Positions 1-12,329 of a stretch of DNA of 64,000 nucleotides are shown in pieces. The notes below the pieces were generated by a model, which was not told the DNA's origin, did no database searches, and saw only the letters and a list, made by a program, of their open reading frames with translations. Position 1 is the first letter of the stretch. Every line of letters starts with the position of its first letter. The stretch is from Atherix ibis. Taxonomy: Eukaryota > Arthropoda > Insecta > Diptera > Athericidae. The position numbers and the translations under genes are program-made. The stretch lies in the NCBI GenBank assembly GCA_958298945.1, contig OY282610.1, positions 20,484,233 through 20,548,232 of the forward strand. Reading direction: 5' to 3'.

Positions 1-1345
1 TAAATTTTTCAAATTTTATCGCAGACTTTTCGATTGACAAAGTTTCGATAACCGATTTTATGGGGGAATTTTTTCTCTTAAGTTGTTAGCACTGTGAATA
101 TTATCATATTATGAGAGGATATTTTTGTTACCTATTTTTTTTTTTTTAACCAAAAGACAATTTACGAATGTATATGATGGCGTATAAGCATCCGAATGAC
201 CGAATACAACTGTAAATGTTTATTCATCTACTGCCGTCAAATATGTACTCTTCGTCCTGTACGGATTCTATATCCTTTCAAATATTCTACAAGTAGAATA
301 TTATTCATTTTTCACATTTGACTACAAAGTTTTCATGAGTTTTTCTATTTTTTCTTTTGTGGAAAAATAACCATCCGGTCTGTTTTAATATTATTTCCAG
401 TTTATTTGGTATTCTTGATGGTGGTTGATTTTGGAATTACATCTCTGACCAAATAATACAATATAAGAAGAAATGGCGGACAGGCGAACAGAAATGGTTA
501 ACAGAGAATAGAAATGTAGAAAGAGGCCAAAAAACAACTTGGATGAATGAATGTTCTTCATGAGATAAATAAAATTTAATGATATTATAATGTTTTTGGA
601 CCCTTTTTTCTATATACCATCCATAGGGATGATAATATTGTCCGTTACTCAACCTCTTGGGGATCGGCCATTTACCGCTACCCATTTTTATTGCCATTGT
701 TTGAGGGATGCCATTCGTTTATGGTGTGCAAATGGGTTTTATGGTGTGGTCATGTTTTGTTAGTGCTTACTTTTATGACGACCCGATGGTGTACTAAGCC
801 AGAGAACCTGAAATATCTGGGCAAGCGAAGAGAAATTGGAACTGTCACAAGAAGATATCAGTATATTTGCTTTTTAGTAAATTCTCAGAAAATACAACTA
901 CAAAGATAGATGAGAAATGAAATACATACAAACGACAAACCCTTTTTATTCTCTTAAATAAGATAAACTCGATATTATTCTGTGCTGTGTCGAAGTGAAC
1001 CTGAGAAGGGAACATAAGAAAATCTAAAGGAAAAGAGGCAGAGTGTCCAGAATCCAACAAAGAAAATACCAATCGACTATGTGAATAGGATTCGTTGCTT
1101 ACTTAGATGTTGGGCAACTAAGTAGACACAGTCAGGCATGGAAAGCTGTTAAAAGCTCATTACAGAAAAGGTATAAAAGGCCAAAATGAATTCAAAACAG
1201 ATGCCACGTAAAATTTGAAAACTTTTAAATACAATCGAATACTGAATAGCTATAATATACGACCAGGATTCGGGACTATTTCATTGCATTATAATTCGAT
1301 AATAGTTTTTTAGATGAAAGGATACGAAAAAGATAAGTAAGTATT
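1..1345. other. AT-rich sequence without a recognised gene
   Basis: No exon, transposase or reverse transcriptase similarity could be seen on either strand. Short open frames here have no recognisable motifs or splice context. It runs directly into the satellite array on its right. Confidence 0.5.
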
Positions 1346-1367
1346 TAGACTTTTTTTTTAGAATTTC

Positions 1368-3780
1368 GCCAACAAATACTATTGTTTGTAGTTAATTAAG
1401 TGCTATTTATTTAGTTCTTTACTATTGAATAGACTAAAAATAAATATGAAATTTTTTTTTAAAATATATTTTCGTCAACATCTTTGTTTTTGTTGTTATT
1501 TTATTTAGTAAAGAAAAAGAAAATGGATAACCCACTCTGGTGACGATATAGTTAAACTATTTATACACTTTAAGATTGCAGTATAATTTCTTAATAAAAA
1601 TTTAAGAAAATCCTTTTTTATTGGAATTTATTTAATGAAGAAAAATAATCTAAAAACCTGATTATTAAGTAGAAACTACTTATGCCATCTGGTGACTATT
1701 TAGGGCATCAGAAGTTTTTAAATAAAAACAACTAATGCCCTCTGGTGACAATTAACTTCAATTTTTATGTTAAATCCTACTAATGCCCCTTTAGGTGATT
1801 ATTTGACGAAAAAATTTTATAATTTTTTTTTAGGAAAATATTTAATTATTTATTTTTTTTAAATTAAGCCAATAAATACTATTGTTAAGTGCTATTATTT
1901 GAGTTGTCTACTAATGAATAGACCAAAAATTAATATAAATTTTGTTCTAAAATATTTTTTTCGTAAAATCTGTTTTGTTGATTGTTGTTCTGTTTAGTTA
2001 AGAAAAAGAAAATGGAAAGCCCACTCTGGTGACGATAGAGTTAAACTATTTGTACAGTGGAATTTCTTAACAAAAATTCAAGAAAATCCTTTTTTATTGG
2101 AATTTATTAGATCAAGAAAAATAATCGAAAACCTGTTTATTAAGTAGAAACTACTTATGCCATCTGGTGACTATTTAGGGCATCAGAAGTTTTTAAATAA
2201 AAACAACTAATGCCCTCTGGTGACAAATAACTTCAATTTTTAAATTAAATCCTACTAATGCTCCTTTTGGTGATGATTCAACGATACATTTTTATAGTTT
2301 TTTTGTAGGAAAATATTTAAATATTTTTTTTTTAAATTAAGCCAACAAATACTATTGTTTGTAGTTAATTAAGTGCTATTTATTTAGTTCTTTACTATTG
2401 AATAGACTAAAAATAAATATGAAATTTTTTTTTAAAATATTTTTTCGTCAACATCTTTGTTTTGGTTGTTATTTTATTTAGTAAAGAAAAAGAAAATGGA
2501 TAACCCACTCTGGTGACGATAGAGTTAAACTATTTGTACAGTGGAATTTCTTAACAAAAATTTAAGAAAATCCTTTTTTATTGGAATTTATTAGATCAAG
2601 AAAAATAATCGAAAACCTGTTTATTAAGTAGAAACTACTTATGCCATCTGGTGACTATTTAGGGCATCAGAAGTTTTTAAATAAAAACAACTAATGCCCT
2701 CTGGTGACAAATAACTTCAATTTTTAAGTTAAATCCTACTAATGCCCCTTTAGGTGATTATTTGACGAAAAAATTTTATAATTTTTTTTTAGGAAAATAT
2801 TTAATTATTTATTTTTTTTAAATTAAGCCAATAAATACTATTGTTAAGTGCTATTATTTGAGTTGTCTACTAATGAATAGACCAAAAATTAATATAAATT
2901 TTGTTCTAAAATATTTTTTTCGTAAAATCTTTTTTGTTGATTGTTGTTCTGTTTAGTTAAGAAAAAGAAAATGGAAAGCCCACTCTGGTGACGATAGAGT
3001 TAAACTATTTGTACAGTGGAATTTCTTAACAAAAATTCAAGAAAATCCTTTTTTATTGGAATTTATTAAATGAAGAAAAATAATCAAAAAACCTGATTAT
3101 TAAGTAGAAACTACTTATGCCATCTGGTGACTGTTTAGGGCATCAGAAGTTTTTAAATAAAAACAACTAATGCCCTCTGGTGACAAATAACTTCAATTTT
3201 TAAATTAAATCCTACTAATGCTCCTTTTGGTGATGATTCAACGATACATTTTTATAGTTTTTTTGTAGGAAAATATTTAAATTTGTTTGTAATTAATTAA
3301 GTGTTGTTTATAATTAATTAAGTGCTATTTATTTAGTTCTTTACTATTGAATAGACTAAAAATAAATATGAAATTTTTTTTTTAAATATTTTTCGTCAAC
3401 ATCTTCTTTTTGTTTATTGTTCTATTTAGTAAAGAAAAAGAAAATCAAAAGCCCACTCTGGTGACGATATAGTTAAACTATTTATACACTTTAAGATTGC
3501 AGTATAATTTCTTAATAAAAATTTCAGAAAATCCTTTTTTATTGGAATTTATTTAATGAAGAAAAATAATCTAAAAACCTGATTATTAAGTAGAAACTAC
3601 TTATGCCATCTGGTGACCATTTAGGACATCAGAAGTCTTTAAGTAAAAACAACTAATACCCTCTGGTGACAATTAACTTGTAAATTTTAAAGTTAACACC
3701 AACTAATGCTCTTTTTCTTGATGATTTAATGACTAATTTTTTTATAATTTTTTGTAGTAAAACATTTAATTTACTCTATT
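1368..3780. repeat. Satellite array with alternating ~480-bp units (higher-order repeat)
   Basis: Two related unit types alternate. Type A begins near 1368, 2341 and about 3295, and type B near 1868 and 2827, so A repeats every ~973 bp and B every ~959 bp. Every unit carries three landmarks in the same order: a cccactctggtgacgat block (about 1531, 2023, 2507, 2980, 3452), a gccatctggtgact block beside aagtagaaactactta, and a gccctctggtgacaa block. The A-B-A-B order shows that a dimer was amplified. The last unit is more diverged. No coding potential is seen. Confidence 0.9.
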
Positions 3781-4500
3781 TCTAAGGTAAAAAAAATCTC
3801 TCCAATGACGATAAATAGACACCTAATTATGCCCTCTGGTGACGACTTTAAGGTAAACTATTTATACTCTTTAAATCCAATTTATTTTTGAGTTTTTCTA
3901 TTATTTTATAGATTTGATTAAGTTTTTAACCAAAAATTCCAGAAAAGCGGAAAAGTTTTTCAATAAATGAAAACTACTAATGACCTCTGTTAACAATTTC
4001 CGGCATCAATTTAATGAATAATTTGGCAGTAAAAAAATTGTTTATTTGATCCTATGATATGGATTTATTTAAACTATTTATGCTCTCTGAGTGCGACTTT
4101 TATAATTTTATACAAAAATTCCAGAAAATCCTTTTTCTTGCAATTTATAAGAAGAAAGCCAGAAGAAAAAATCGTTCCAATTACGTAAAAACTACTCATC
4201 CGCTCTAATAACGATTTAGGGCATCAACAGTATTGTGGTAAACCCTACTAGTGTTCTCTGGTGAATATTGAGAGCATCAATTGTTTTTTTAAAAAAATAT
4301 TTTGTTTATTTTAATCTGAAGCAACAAAAAAAAAATAATAATAGAATTGTTCTTTTTCGAAGAATTTTACAAGAAAAATCAAAGAGATCGAAAAATATTT
4401 TAACGAACAACCACTAATGCCCTCTGGTGGTAGCTGAATCAAACTAATTTTTGGTATATTGAGAGCATCAATCGTTTTTTTTTACCTTAAAACCAAATAA
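3781..4500. repeat. Diverged satellite units
   Basis: The same ctctggtgac landmark recurs at lower density (about 3834, 4257, 4422) in AT-rich sequence with many substitutions, as expected for the decaying edge of the neighbouring satellite. The stretch 4289-4446 is repeated at 5607-5766. Confidence 0.7.
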
Positions 4501-4501
4501 T

Positions 4502-4905
4502 GCCCTCTGGTGACGATTGAGGGCAACAAAAGCTTCTAATTTAAATTAAATTTAAATTGCCCTCTGGTGACGATTGAGGGCCTAATAATGTCCTCTGGTG
4601 ACGATTGAGGGCACCAATAGCCCTCTGGTGACGATTGAGGGCAACAAAAGCTTCTAATTTAAATTAAATTTAAATTGCCCTCTGGTGACGATTGAGGGCC
4701 TAATAATGTCCTCTGGTGACGATTGAGGGCAACAAAAGCTTCTAATTTAAATTAAATTTAAATTGCCCTCTGGTGACGATTGAGGGCACCAATAGCCCTC
4801 TGGTGACGATTGAGGGCAACAATAGCTTCTAATTTAAATTAAATTTAAATTGCCCTCTGGTGACGATTGAGGGCCTAATAATGTCCTCTGGTGACGATTG
4901 ACGGC
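4502..4905. repeat. Minisatellite of ten 23-bp palindromic units
   Basis: Ten near-identical 23-bp units start at 4502, 4559, 4590, 4620, 4677, 4708, 4765, 4795, 4852 and 4883. Each has GCCCTC at its left end, TGGTGACGATT in the middle and GAGGGC at its right end, so the ends are exact inverted repeats and a unit can fold into a 6-bp G+C stem. Some units begin GTCCTC, and the last ends GACGGC. Spacing alternates between ~30 and 57 bp. The longer spacers carry an AT block, cttctaatttaaatt followed by aaatttaaatt, which is itself nearly palindromic. The core is the same ctctggtgac motif as the surrounding satellite, so this is a local expansion of it. Confidence 0.92.
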
Positions 4906-5800
4906 ACCAATAGCTTCTCATTTAAATTTAATTTAAATTGTCCTTTGATGACAATTTAACGATAAATTTTTGTAATTTTTTTTATACGTGTAATTTCTTA
5001 TACAAAAACATTGAATTTATTTTAATTTCAGATAAAAACATCTTTTTCATATCTTCTGTAACAATTTAGATGAACTATTTATACCCTTTGGGGTCCATCT
5101 AATTTTTGATTTTTTTAATTATTTTATTTATTAAATATTAAAAATTTCTAATCTAAAATTCGAGAAAAACTTTTTTATTTAATGCCCTCTAGTGGCAATT
5201 TAATGACATATTATTTTTTGGGTGAAATATTTTGTGCGTTGTAATTTTAACGAAGAAACTTGTAATTTTTGTTACCAATAAATAAACACTGAAATTACAG
5301 ACCGAAATTCGAGAAAATCTTGTTTTTTTTTGCAATTTTTAACAAAAAAAAATTGTTCCAATTCGAAACTATTATGCCCTCTGGTGACAATTTAGTCAAA
5401 ACTTATTTGCGATTTTTTTTCTAAACTTTCTTTCATACAATAAAATATTTTGTTTATTTTAATTTCAAACAACAAAAATAAATTTACCAAAAATTCGTGA
5501 AAATCTTTTTTTTTCTCTGCATTATACAAAAACTTAAAGTAAGCGGAAAAAATTAACCGCCCTCCTCTGGCGGTAACTTAGTTAAATGAATTTCGATTTT
5601 TTTATTAAAAAAATATTTTGTTTATTTTAATCTGAAGCAACAATAAAAAATTAATAATAGAATTATTCTTTTTCGAAGAATTTTACAAGAAAAATCAAAG
5701 AGATCGAAAATTGTTTTAACGAACAACCACTAATGCCCTCTGGTGGTAGCTGAATCAAACTAATTTTTGTTATTTTTTCTAAAATATTTAATTTTTTTCA
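4906..5800. repeat. Degenerate satellite with an internal duplicated block
   Basis: Scattered gccctctggtg motifs (about 5375, 5563 and 5739) lie in AT-rich sequence. The 160-bp block at 5607-5766 closely matches 4289-4446, including the gccctctggtggtagctgaa string, so the satellite contains dispersed direct repeats as well as tandem units. Confidence 0.7.
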
Positions 5801-8690
5801 ATTTTATGCAAAAAAAACAATTTGAATATAATGAAATTTTAGAAAAAAAATTGTACAGATTAAAAATTACAAAATTTATCTAAATTTGTGATGTGTTTTA
5901 TCAAAAAAAAAAACAAAAAAAAATGCCACTATTAATAAACAATAAGTAAAATAAATTGTCACAAAATAGCTATTATAGTAAAGTTTCCTTCATCTTATGA
6001 ACAAATCGATTTACTTATTCGTACTTTATCTGGTTTATTATATACGTATACTATAAGTATCTGTAGGTTGTTTCAATGCTGTATTATTTTTATTTTTTTT
6101 TGTTCTGTTGTGCTTTCTTTTTCTTCTTAAAGTATCCTTTGACAATAACGTAAAAACCAAGAATCAAGACTAAGGAAGAACTGCTGATGGGATGTGTATA
6201 TTTTTTCGCTTTGCTATTGTTACAATTGAATGGATTGAGGATATGTGATGTGGTCGCATTGTGAATTGCTTTTATACGCCAATATTTTGTGCTATGGGAA
6301 TCCTTTGGTCGCGATGGGCATGTGAATCTCCTTTGAATATGACAGATGGCCCTTATATTCAATTCCGTAAAAGGATAACCCAACCTGCTCGCCTACTCCT
6401 TTGCCAGCCTGCCATAATCGTCCTTTCTGATTCCATTTGATTCAGCATTTTTTTTTCCCTTCATTTCATTTTCTTCTATTCAATACGATTTCTTATTTTT
6501 ACTACATTTTTCTCTCATTCTGTTTTTTTTTTCTTTTCATTTGAATTTTCCAAACTTCATTTGCTTTTTTTTCCATTTTCATCATAGACTAATATTTTCT
6601 CTAAGTTAGTCAGTCTAACCCAACATCATCACCAAACCAAACAAACCATACCTTAGTCTAGAGATTCAAGTTTTACCCTTAAAAAAGAACCCCCTCCCTT
6701 ATTATATTTTCTTTTATTTTCTACTTTTATATATGTGTATATATATATATATATGGTTGCTTTTATTAGCCTTTTTTGTATTTTCCATTTGCAAGAGTTA
6801 AGAGAAAAAAAAAAGAATTATATATATTAGAAATACGTTATTCCATAGCCAGATTATCTAAAATGTTTTTATGGTCCGTATTTTATTTCATTTATTCATC
6901 TTCTATTCATACTTTTCATCGATTCACGAAAAATTAATGCAAACGAAACGAATCCTTGTAAGAAAGGATAAACCATTATGTACTCAAATTTATTCTCTTG
7001 TTATTTAATACTGATTTTTTTTCCACCGTTCTTTGCTTTGATGAAAATTTATCTTATATGGTCGGAAATTAGAAATATGCCCTCATATAAGGTTACCATT
7101 AGATTTATGCTACTATTATTTTTTTCATCTTACACATATAAAGAGAATTTCATTGGCTCTTTAATCTTTTGTATACTTTTCCCAGTTTAATAAAAGATAA
7201 CTACATTTTTAGACATTTCTAAACTTAATTTTAATCTATTCAAATATATTTTTATTTTTATAAAAAGTTAATTTCAAACACCTTCAAAATAGAAAGAAAA
7301 CACTTTACAATCGGCAATAAATATAAACTCAAAAAGTGACCCCTTTTATTGAAATAATTTTAATGACCTCTTTTTGAGGCAATAAATTACAAAAAAAAAA
7401 AAAAAATGGCGGTATTTTCAAAAAATTTTCATCAAAATTAATTTATTGTATTTAAAAAAGAAAAAAAAACATTTTTAAAAAAACTTGTAAAATTACCAAT
7501 TTCTCATCATAGTTATTAATCAAAAGGCTAGAAATAATTTTCATAATCAAAATAATTATTCAATATAACCCTTTCTTCTTTTTTTTTGGCCCTTACTAGG
7601 ATAGATGACCTAATTTTCGTTTCGATACCAGAAGTATGCCATATGCCAGAGAATGGATTATTTTGAACAGAAACGTTACTGCATATCAAAGGCAGTTGCA
7701 CAAAGCAATCTAAATTTTACCCCTTTGGGATTGTTAACTAATTTGGATATTCTCGCATATTGAACGTCTACCTATTAACAGACAGAATTAGATACGCTAA
7801 ACAGTCATCTAAAGGACTGGTGTCCTAACAAATTTCACCTTTTCAAATATCAATAAACGACGTTACCAAATTCATCAAATACTACCAAATATGACAAAGT
7901 GTGTCGAGTGGAGCAAAAAAAAAAATATATTTTCGAAATTAGCCTGATTATGCCATGTGCTGAAAATTGAATTTTTCGACGTATTGTATAATAAAGACGA
8001 GGAGCTGATAGAGTATATAATGGCAACAACAACAAAAATAGGGGAAAATAAGAATGAGAGAGAAAAAAAACACTTATTGACTATTCATAATAGGAAAAAA
8101 ATAATCAAGAAAGAGAGGACCTAATACTATTTATTCTATGCATAATGAGCACCGAATCATATTCAAACGGTGAGGTAAAGGATTCCGATGTTGAAAAAAA
8201 AAATACAACAAGGATCGAGGATCATGTAAAAATCGAACTCTTTCGATAATCCTTTCTTTGTGATTATAATGAATGCCATACTCGGACTCGAAAACCGCTC
8301 AGTACGTTTAGGATTTTAATACTATCGACAAAATATTATTAGCGGATGGCTGGTAAAAATGTCAGTTTAGATTGTCAGAAACTTCAATCTTCATAGATAA
8401 ATTTATCGGTTAAGCACACTTCTACTAAGTCTACTTGGCATTTAACAATTTATAGGATATTAGATAAAATCGTGTCAGCAAAAAAAAAATGCTTGCTTTT
8501 GGTCAATCGAATGAAGATTGATTATACAGAACAGATGCAACCAGGATCGAATAAAAATAAAAATTTTCATCTTTTAATATGTGTATGGCCATTCCAAAAA
8601 CAAAACAAAAAAATAAAAAATACAATTAAAAATTTAATTGAAACTAAAAAATTTAATTTTATGAAAAAAAAAACATTTTGGAAAATTTTT
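5801..8690. other. AT-rich single-copy-looking sequence, no gene recognised
   Basis: I see no transposon or exon signature here. The minus-strand open frame at 6090-6383 ends in a hydrophobic stretch followed by a lysine run, but it has no recognisable family and is discussed among the rejected items. A short AT dinucleotide run lies at 6729-6754. The rest is homopolymer-rich sequence. Confidence 0.45.
6729..6754. repeat. AT dinucleotide microsatellite
   Basis: An alternating AT/TA run interrupted once by GTG. Simple sequence, common in AT-rich insect introns and intergenic DNA. Confidence 0.8.
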
Positions 8691-8720
8691 TTCAAATAAT
8701 ATTTTTTATTTGCCTAATTT

Positions 8721-10440
8721 AATTTACGTTTTGGAAAGTAAAATTATATAAAATATACTAAAAATTTATTTTCAATTTAAATATTTTTTTTATTATATTA
8801 ATAGAACTTTGTCATTTTTTTAAAAAATAAATAATATTTTGAAAATATTTGCCACGATATTTCTGTCGAGACTCAATCCTTTTATGGTAATTTTTGTTGG
8901 GTTTTCCGCACATTTCGGCCATTACTTAATGGATGTTGATTTTTAAATACGTCAAACATTTAAAAATTATATGTAAAAATAGTAATTTTTATATAATTTT
9001 ACAAAAAAAAAAAACAAGGGCGTCAAATCACACGATTTTAGAGGTACACGTAAAACTGTAATCACCAAATTTCGAAATGATGCATCCTGAAAATTTATGC
9101 CGCAATTAACCTAAAATCTTTTGTGTTATGTGACTTGTGGTACAAAAAAAAGTTGATTATAAAAATTGGCGGTAACGGTCTCATTTTCAATGTTTTTAAC
9201 GCAATGCGGACACCTTCAGACCAAAATACACATGAAAGCGTCACATTTTGCGAATACAATGGCTTTTTCATAGTTATTTGTGGATTTTTACAGTAAAAAT
9301 TCAATTTACGTTTTGGAAAGTAAAATTACATAAAATATACTAAAAATTTATTTTTAATTTAAATATTTTTTTTATTATATTAATAAAACTTTGCCATTTT
9401 TTTTAAAAATAAATAATATTTTGAAAATATTTGCTACCAGATTTCTGTCGAGACTCAATCCTTTTATGGTAATTTTTGTTGGGTTTTCCGCACATTTCGA
9501 CCATTACTTAATGGATGTTGATTTTTAAATACGCCAAACATTTAAAAATTATATGTAAAAATAGTAATTTTTATATAATTTTACAAAAAAAAAACAACGG
9601 CGTCAAATCGCACGATTTTAGAGGTAAAACTGTAATCACCAAATTTCGAAATGATGCATCCTGGAAATTTATGCCACAATTAGGCTGAAATCTTTTGTGT
9701 TATGTGACTTGTGGTACAAAAAAAAAGTTTATTATTAAAATTGGTGGTAACGGTCTCATTTTCAATGTTTTTAACGCAATGCGGACACCTTCAGACCAAA
9801 ATACACATGAAAGCGTCACATTTTGCGAATACAATGGCTTTTTCATAGTCATTTGTGGATTTTTAAAGTAAAAATTCAATTAACGTTTCGGAAAGTAAAA
9901 TTACATAAAATATACTAAAAATTTATTTTTAATTTAAATATTTTTTTTTTATTAATAAAACTTTGCCATTTTTAAAAAAGTAAATAATATTTTTAAAATA
10001 TTTGCTACCAGATTTCTGTCAAGACTCAATTCTTTTATGGTAATTTTTGTTGGGTTTTCCGCACATTTCGCCCATTACTTAATGGATGTTGATTTTTAAA
10101 TACGCCAAACATTTAAAAATTATATGTAAAAATAGTAATGTTTATATAATTTTACAAAAAAAAAAAAAACAAGGGCGTCAAATCACACGATTTTAGAGGT
10201 AAAACTGTAATCACCAAATTTCGAAATGATGCATCCTGGAAATTTATGCCGCAATTAACCTAAAATCTTTTGTGTTATGTGACTTGTGGTACAAAAAAAA
10301 GTTGATTATAAAAATTGGCGGTAACGGTCTCATTTGCAATGGTTTTTACGCAATGCGGACACCGTTAGACCAAAATACACATGAAAGAGTAACATTTTGC
10401 GAATACAATGGCTTTTTCATAGTCATTTGTGGATTTTTAC
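8721..10440 (-). repeat. Tandem array of ~575-bp units derived from a Tc3-like transposase
   Basis: Three head-to-tail units start at about 8721, 9303 and 9878, giving periods of 582, 575 and about 563 bp, each opening with a near-identical cgttttggaaagtaaaatta segment. Within each unit the minus strand reads a degenerate peptide with PLYSQNVTLSCVFWSEGV, which resembles the 'QNVTVWCGFWSEGVIGPYFFE' section of arthropod Tc3-like transposases (family knowledge). Stops and frameshifts elsewhere rule out a functional protein. The array therefore looks like a transposon piece that became a tandem repeat. Confidence 0.75.
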
Positions 10441-11395
10441 AGTTAAAAAATTTTTTTTTTCATAGTAATTTGCGGATTTTCACAATAAAAATCTTTTTTT
10501 TTTCATAGGTATTTTTAGATTTTTACAGTCATAATCATTTGTGGGGTGACGTATCCACCTAGTAAGAAATGAGCCTCATCGCTGAAGAAAATTTTCATGT
10601 TCGAAATGTGGTTTCGGCAAAATTCTTATAAATTGTAGAATATTTACAGAATGTTTAGCGAATTTTTTAATACAATAAAATATTTTGTTTATTTGAATTT
10701 AAAGCAACAAAAATAAATTTACCAACAATTCGTGAAAATCTTCTTTTTTTTCTCCACATTATAGGAAAAATTAAAGTAAGCAACAAAAAAAATTAAGCGC
10801 CCTCTGGCGATAACTTAGTTAAATGAATTTCGATTTTTTTTTATAAAAAAATATTTTGTTTATTTTAATAAGAATAAATTATAATAAACAAAATATTTCA
10901 TTATAAATATTTTGTTATTATAATTAGCTAAAATCTATTGTGTTATGTAACTTGTGGTACTGTATTTTTGTAACCACTTGTAGTCAAGATTATAACCTTT
11001 AAATTTAGGTCAATAAAAAGTTGGTTATCATAGGGTCATAGCGCTTAGAATTGGCGATAACAGTCTCATCTTCAATCTTTTCAATGTAATACAGATACCT
11101 TCAGACAAAAATACACACGAAATAGTCACATTTTGCGAATACAATGGCTTTTTCATAGTCATTTGTGGATTTTTACAGTAAAAAAATTTTTTTTTCATAG
11201 TAATTTATGGATTTTCACAATAAAAATCTTTTTTTTTATAGGTATTTGTAGATTTTTACAGTCATAATCATTTGTGGGGTGACGTATCCACCTACTAAGA
11301 AATGAGCCTCATCGCTGAAGAAAATTTTCATGTTCAAAATGTGGTTTCGGCAGAATCTCCATAAATTGTAGAATATTTATAGAATATTACCGAAT
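10441..11395 (-). repeat. Duplicated Tc3-like fragment flanking a satellite piece
   Basis: A block with gtggggtgacgtatccacct occurs at about 10541 and again at about 11274, 733 bp apart, in the same orientation. On the minus strand it reads KIFFSDEAHFLLGGYVTP, matching the first catalytic Asp region (FSDExHF) of Tc3-like transposases. Between the copies, 10665-10870 matches 5440-5630 of the upstream satellite, including the gcgccctctggcgataact variant of its core motif, and 10925-11170 repeats part of the neighbouring ~575-bp unit. So satellite and transposon sequence are interleaved here. Confidence 0.7.
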
Positions 11396-12329
11396 TTTTT
11401 GATAACTTAAATAATTTGTATTATAAAATGGCAAATATTTTTCTATTTGAAAATTATATTTAAATTATATTTAAATTTAATAATTGTAACAAAATAAATC
11501 TATAATATCCAAACTATAAAATAGATAATTTGTTAATATTCCTGGAAGTCATTTAAAAGAAAAAATTCCGGTAGCAATCAGTTGTTATCTCAAATTTTAT
11601 CTGTAATATGTCTTTTAAGTAAAGTACAGAAATATTAAGTAGTTTAGTGACCTTTACCAAAAATATCTTATAATTTTTGAAAATATTTTTTTTTTTTGAG
11701 GTCATAAATGCTTCTTTGTAAAAGTATCCCATAAACACGTACTATTAAGATATGCATTTTTACCGTATTTATTTTATTAGTTAAATAATGTCAACTTTAT
11801 AGTGAGTGCATTTTCGAGTATAAAAATAATTTCATTTGCCGTGAAATATTATTTTCAATAGCACGTATTCAATATTACTCACTCAGACCTCTCACCTGAC
11901 TCTGCTCCTTCTAAATTCTAGTAAGAATAATTCAAACTTTATTTTTGGATAACCGAAACAACATACTAAATTTTAGTATTTTTTTTTTTTATCATCAACG
12001 GAGATCTTAACTTTATCAAAATAATTTTTACACAACTTTGCCAAATTGTTAATTCGTGACCTCAGCTAAAAAAAATTTCCATATCGTTTCTTATTAAAAT
12101 TTTATGACATTTTTACATGAAATTGTAGAGAATTTTTTTTCTGTTTTTATATCTGTCCCCTTTTTGTGGGCGGTTTTTTTCATTTTTTTTTTTTTTTTAA
12201 ACTTAAGTATTATTATGCCCCAATGTCACCAGTTAAATAGTTTCCCATGACAATCAAAAGAAAAACTTCGCATATTTTCAGAGTTGAATCAATGCAGTCA
12301 GCAAAACTTTTTATTACAATGCTAGAATA
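11396..12329. other. AT-rich sequence, no gene recognised
   Basis: Nothing protein-like was recognised. A short stray piece near 12214-12235 (tgccccaatgtcacc) resembles the satellite core on the opposite strand. The right edge is the TA target site of a mariner copy. Confidence 0.45.

Noticed and set aside
4502..4905. Regularly spaced palindromic repeats resembling a CRISPR array
   Set aside because: Spacers are themselves repeated, spacing alternates between two lengths, and the genome is clearly animal; it is a minisatellite.
6090..6383. Minus-strand 97-codon frame with a hydrophobic stretch and lysine-rich tail
   Set aside because: No family recognised, no convincing acceptor upstream, and the lysine tail is just a poly(T) tract read on the minus strand. 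It could be a last exon but cannot be supported.
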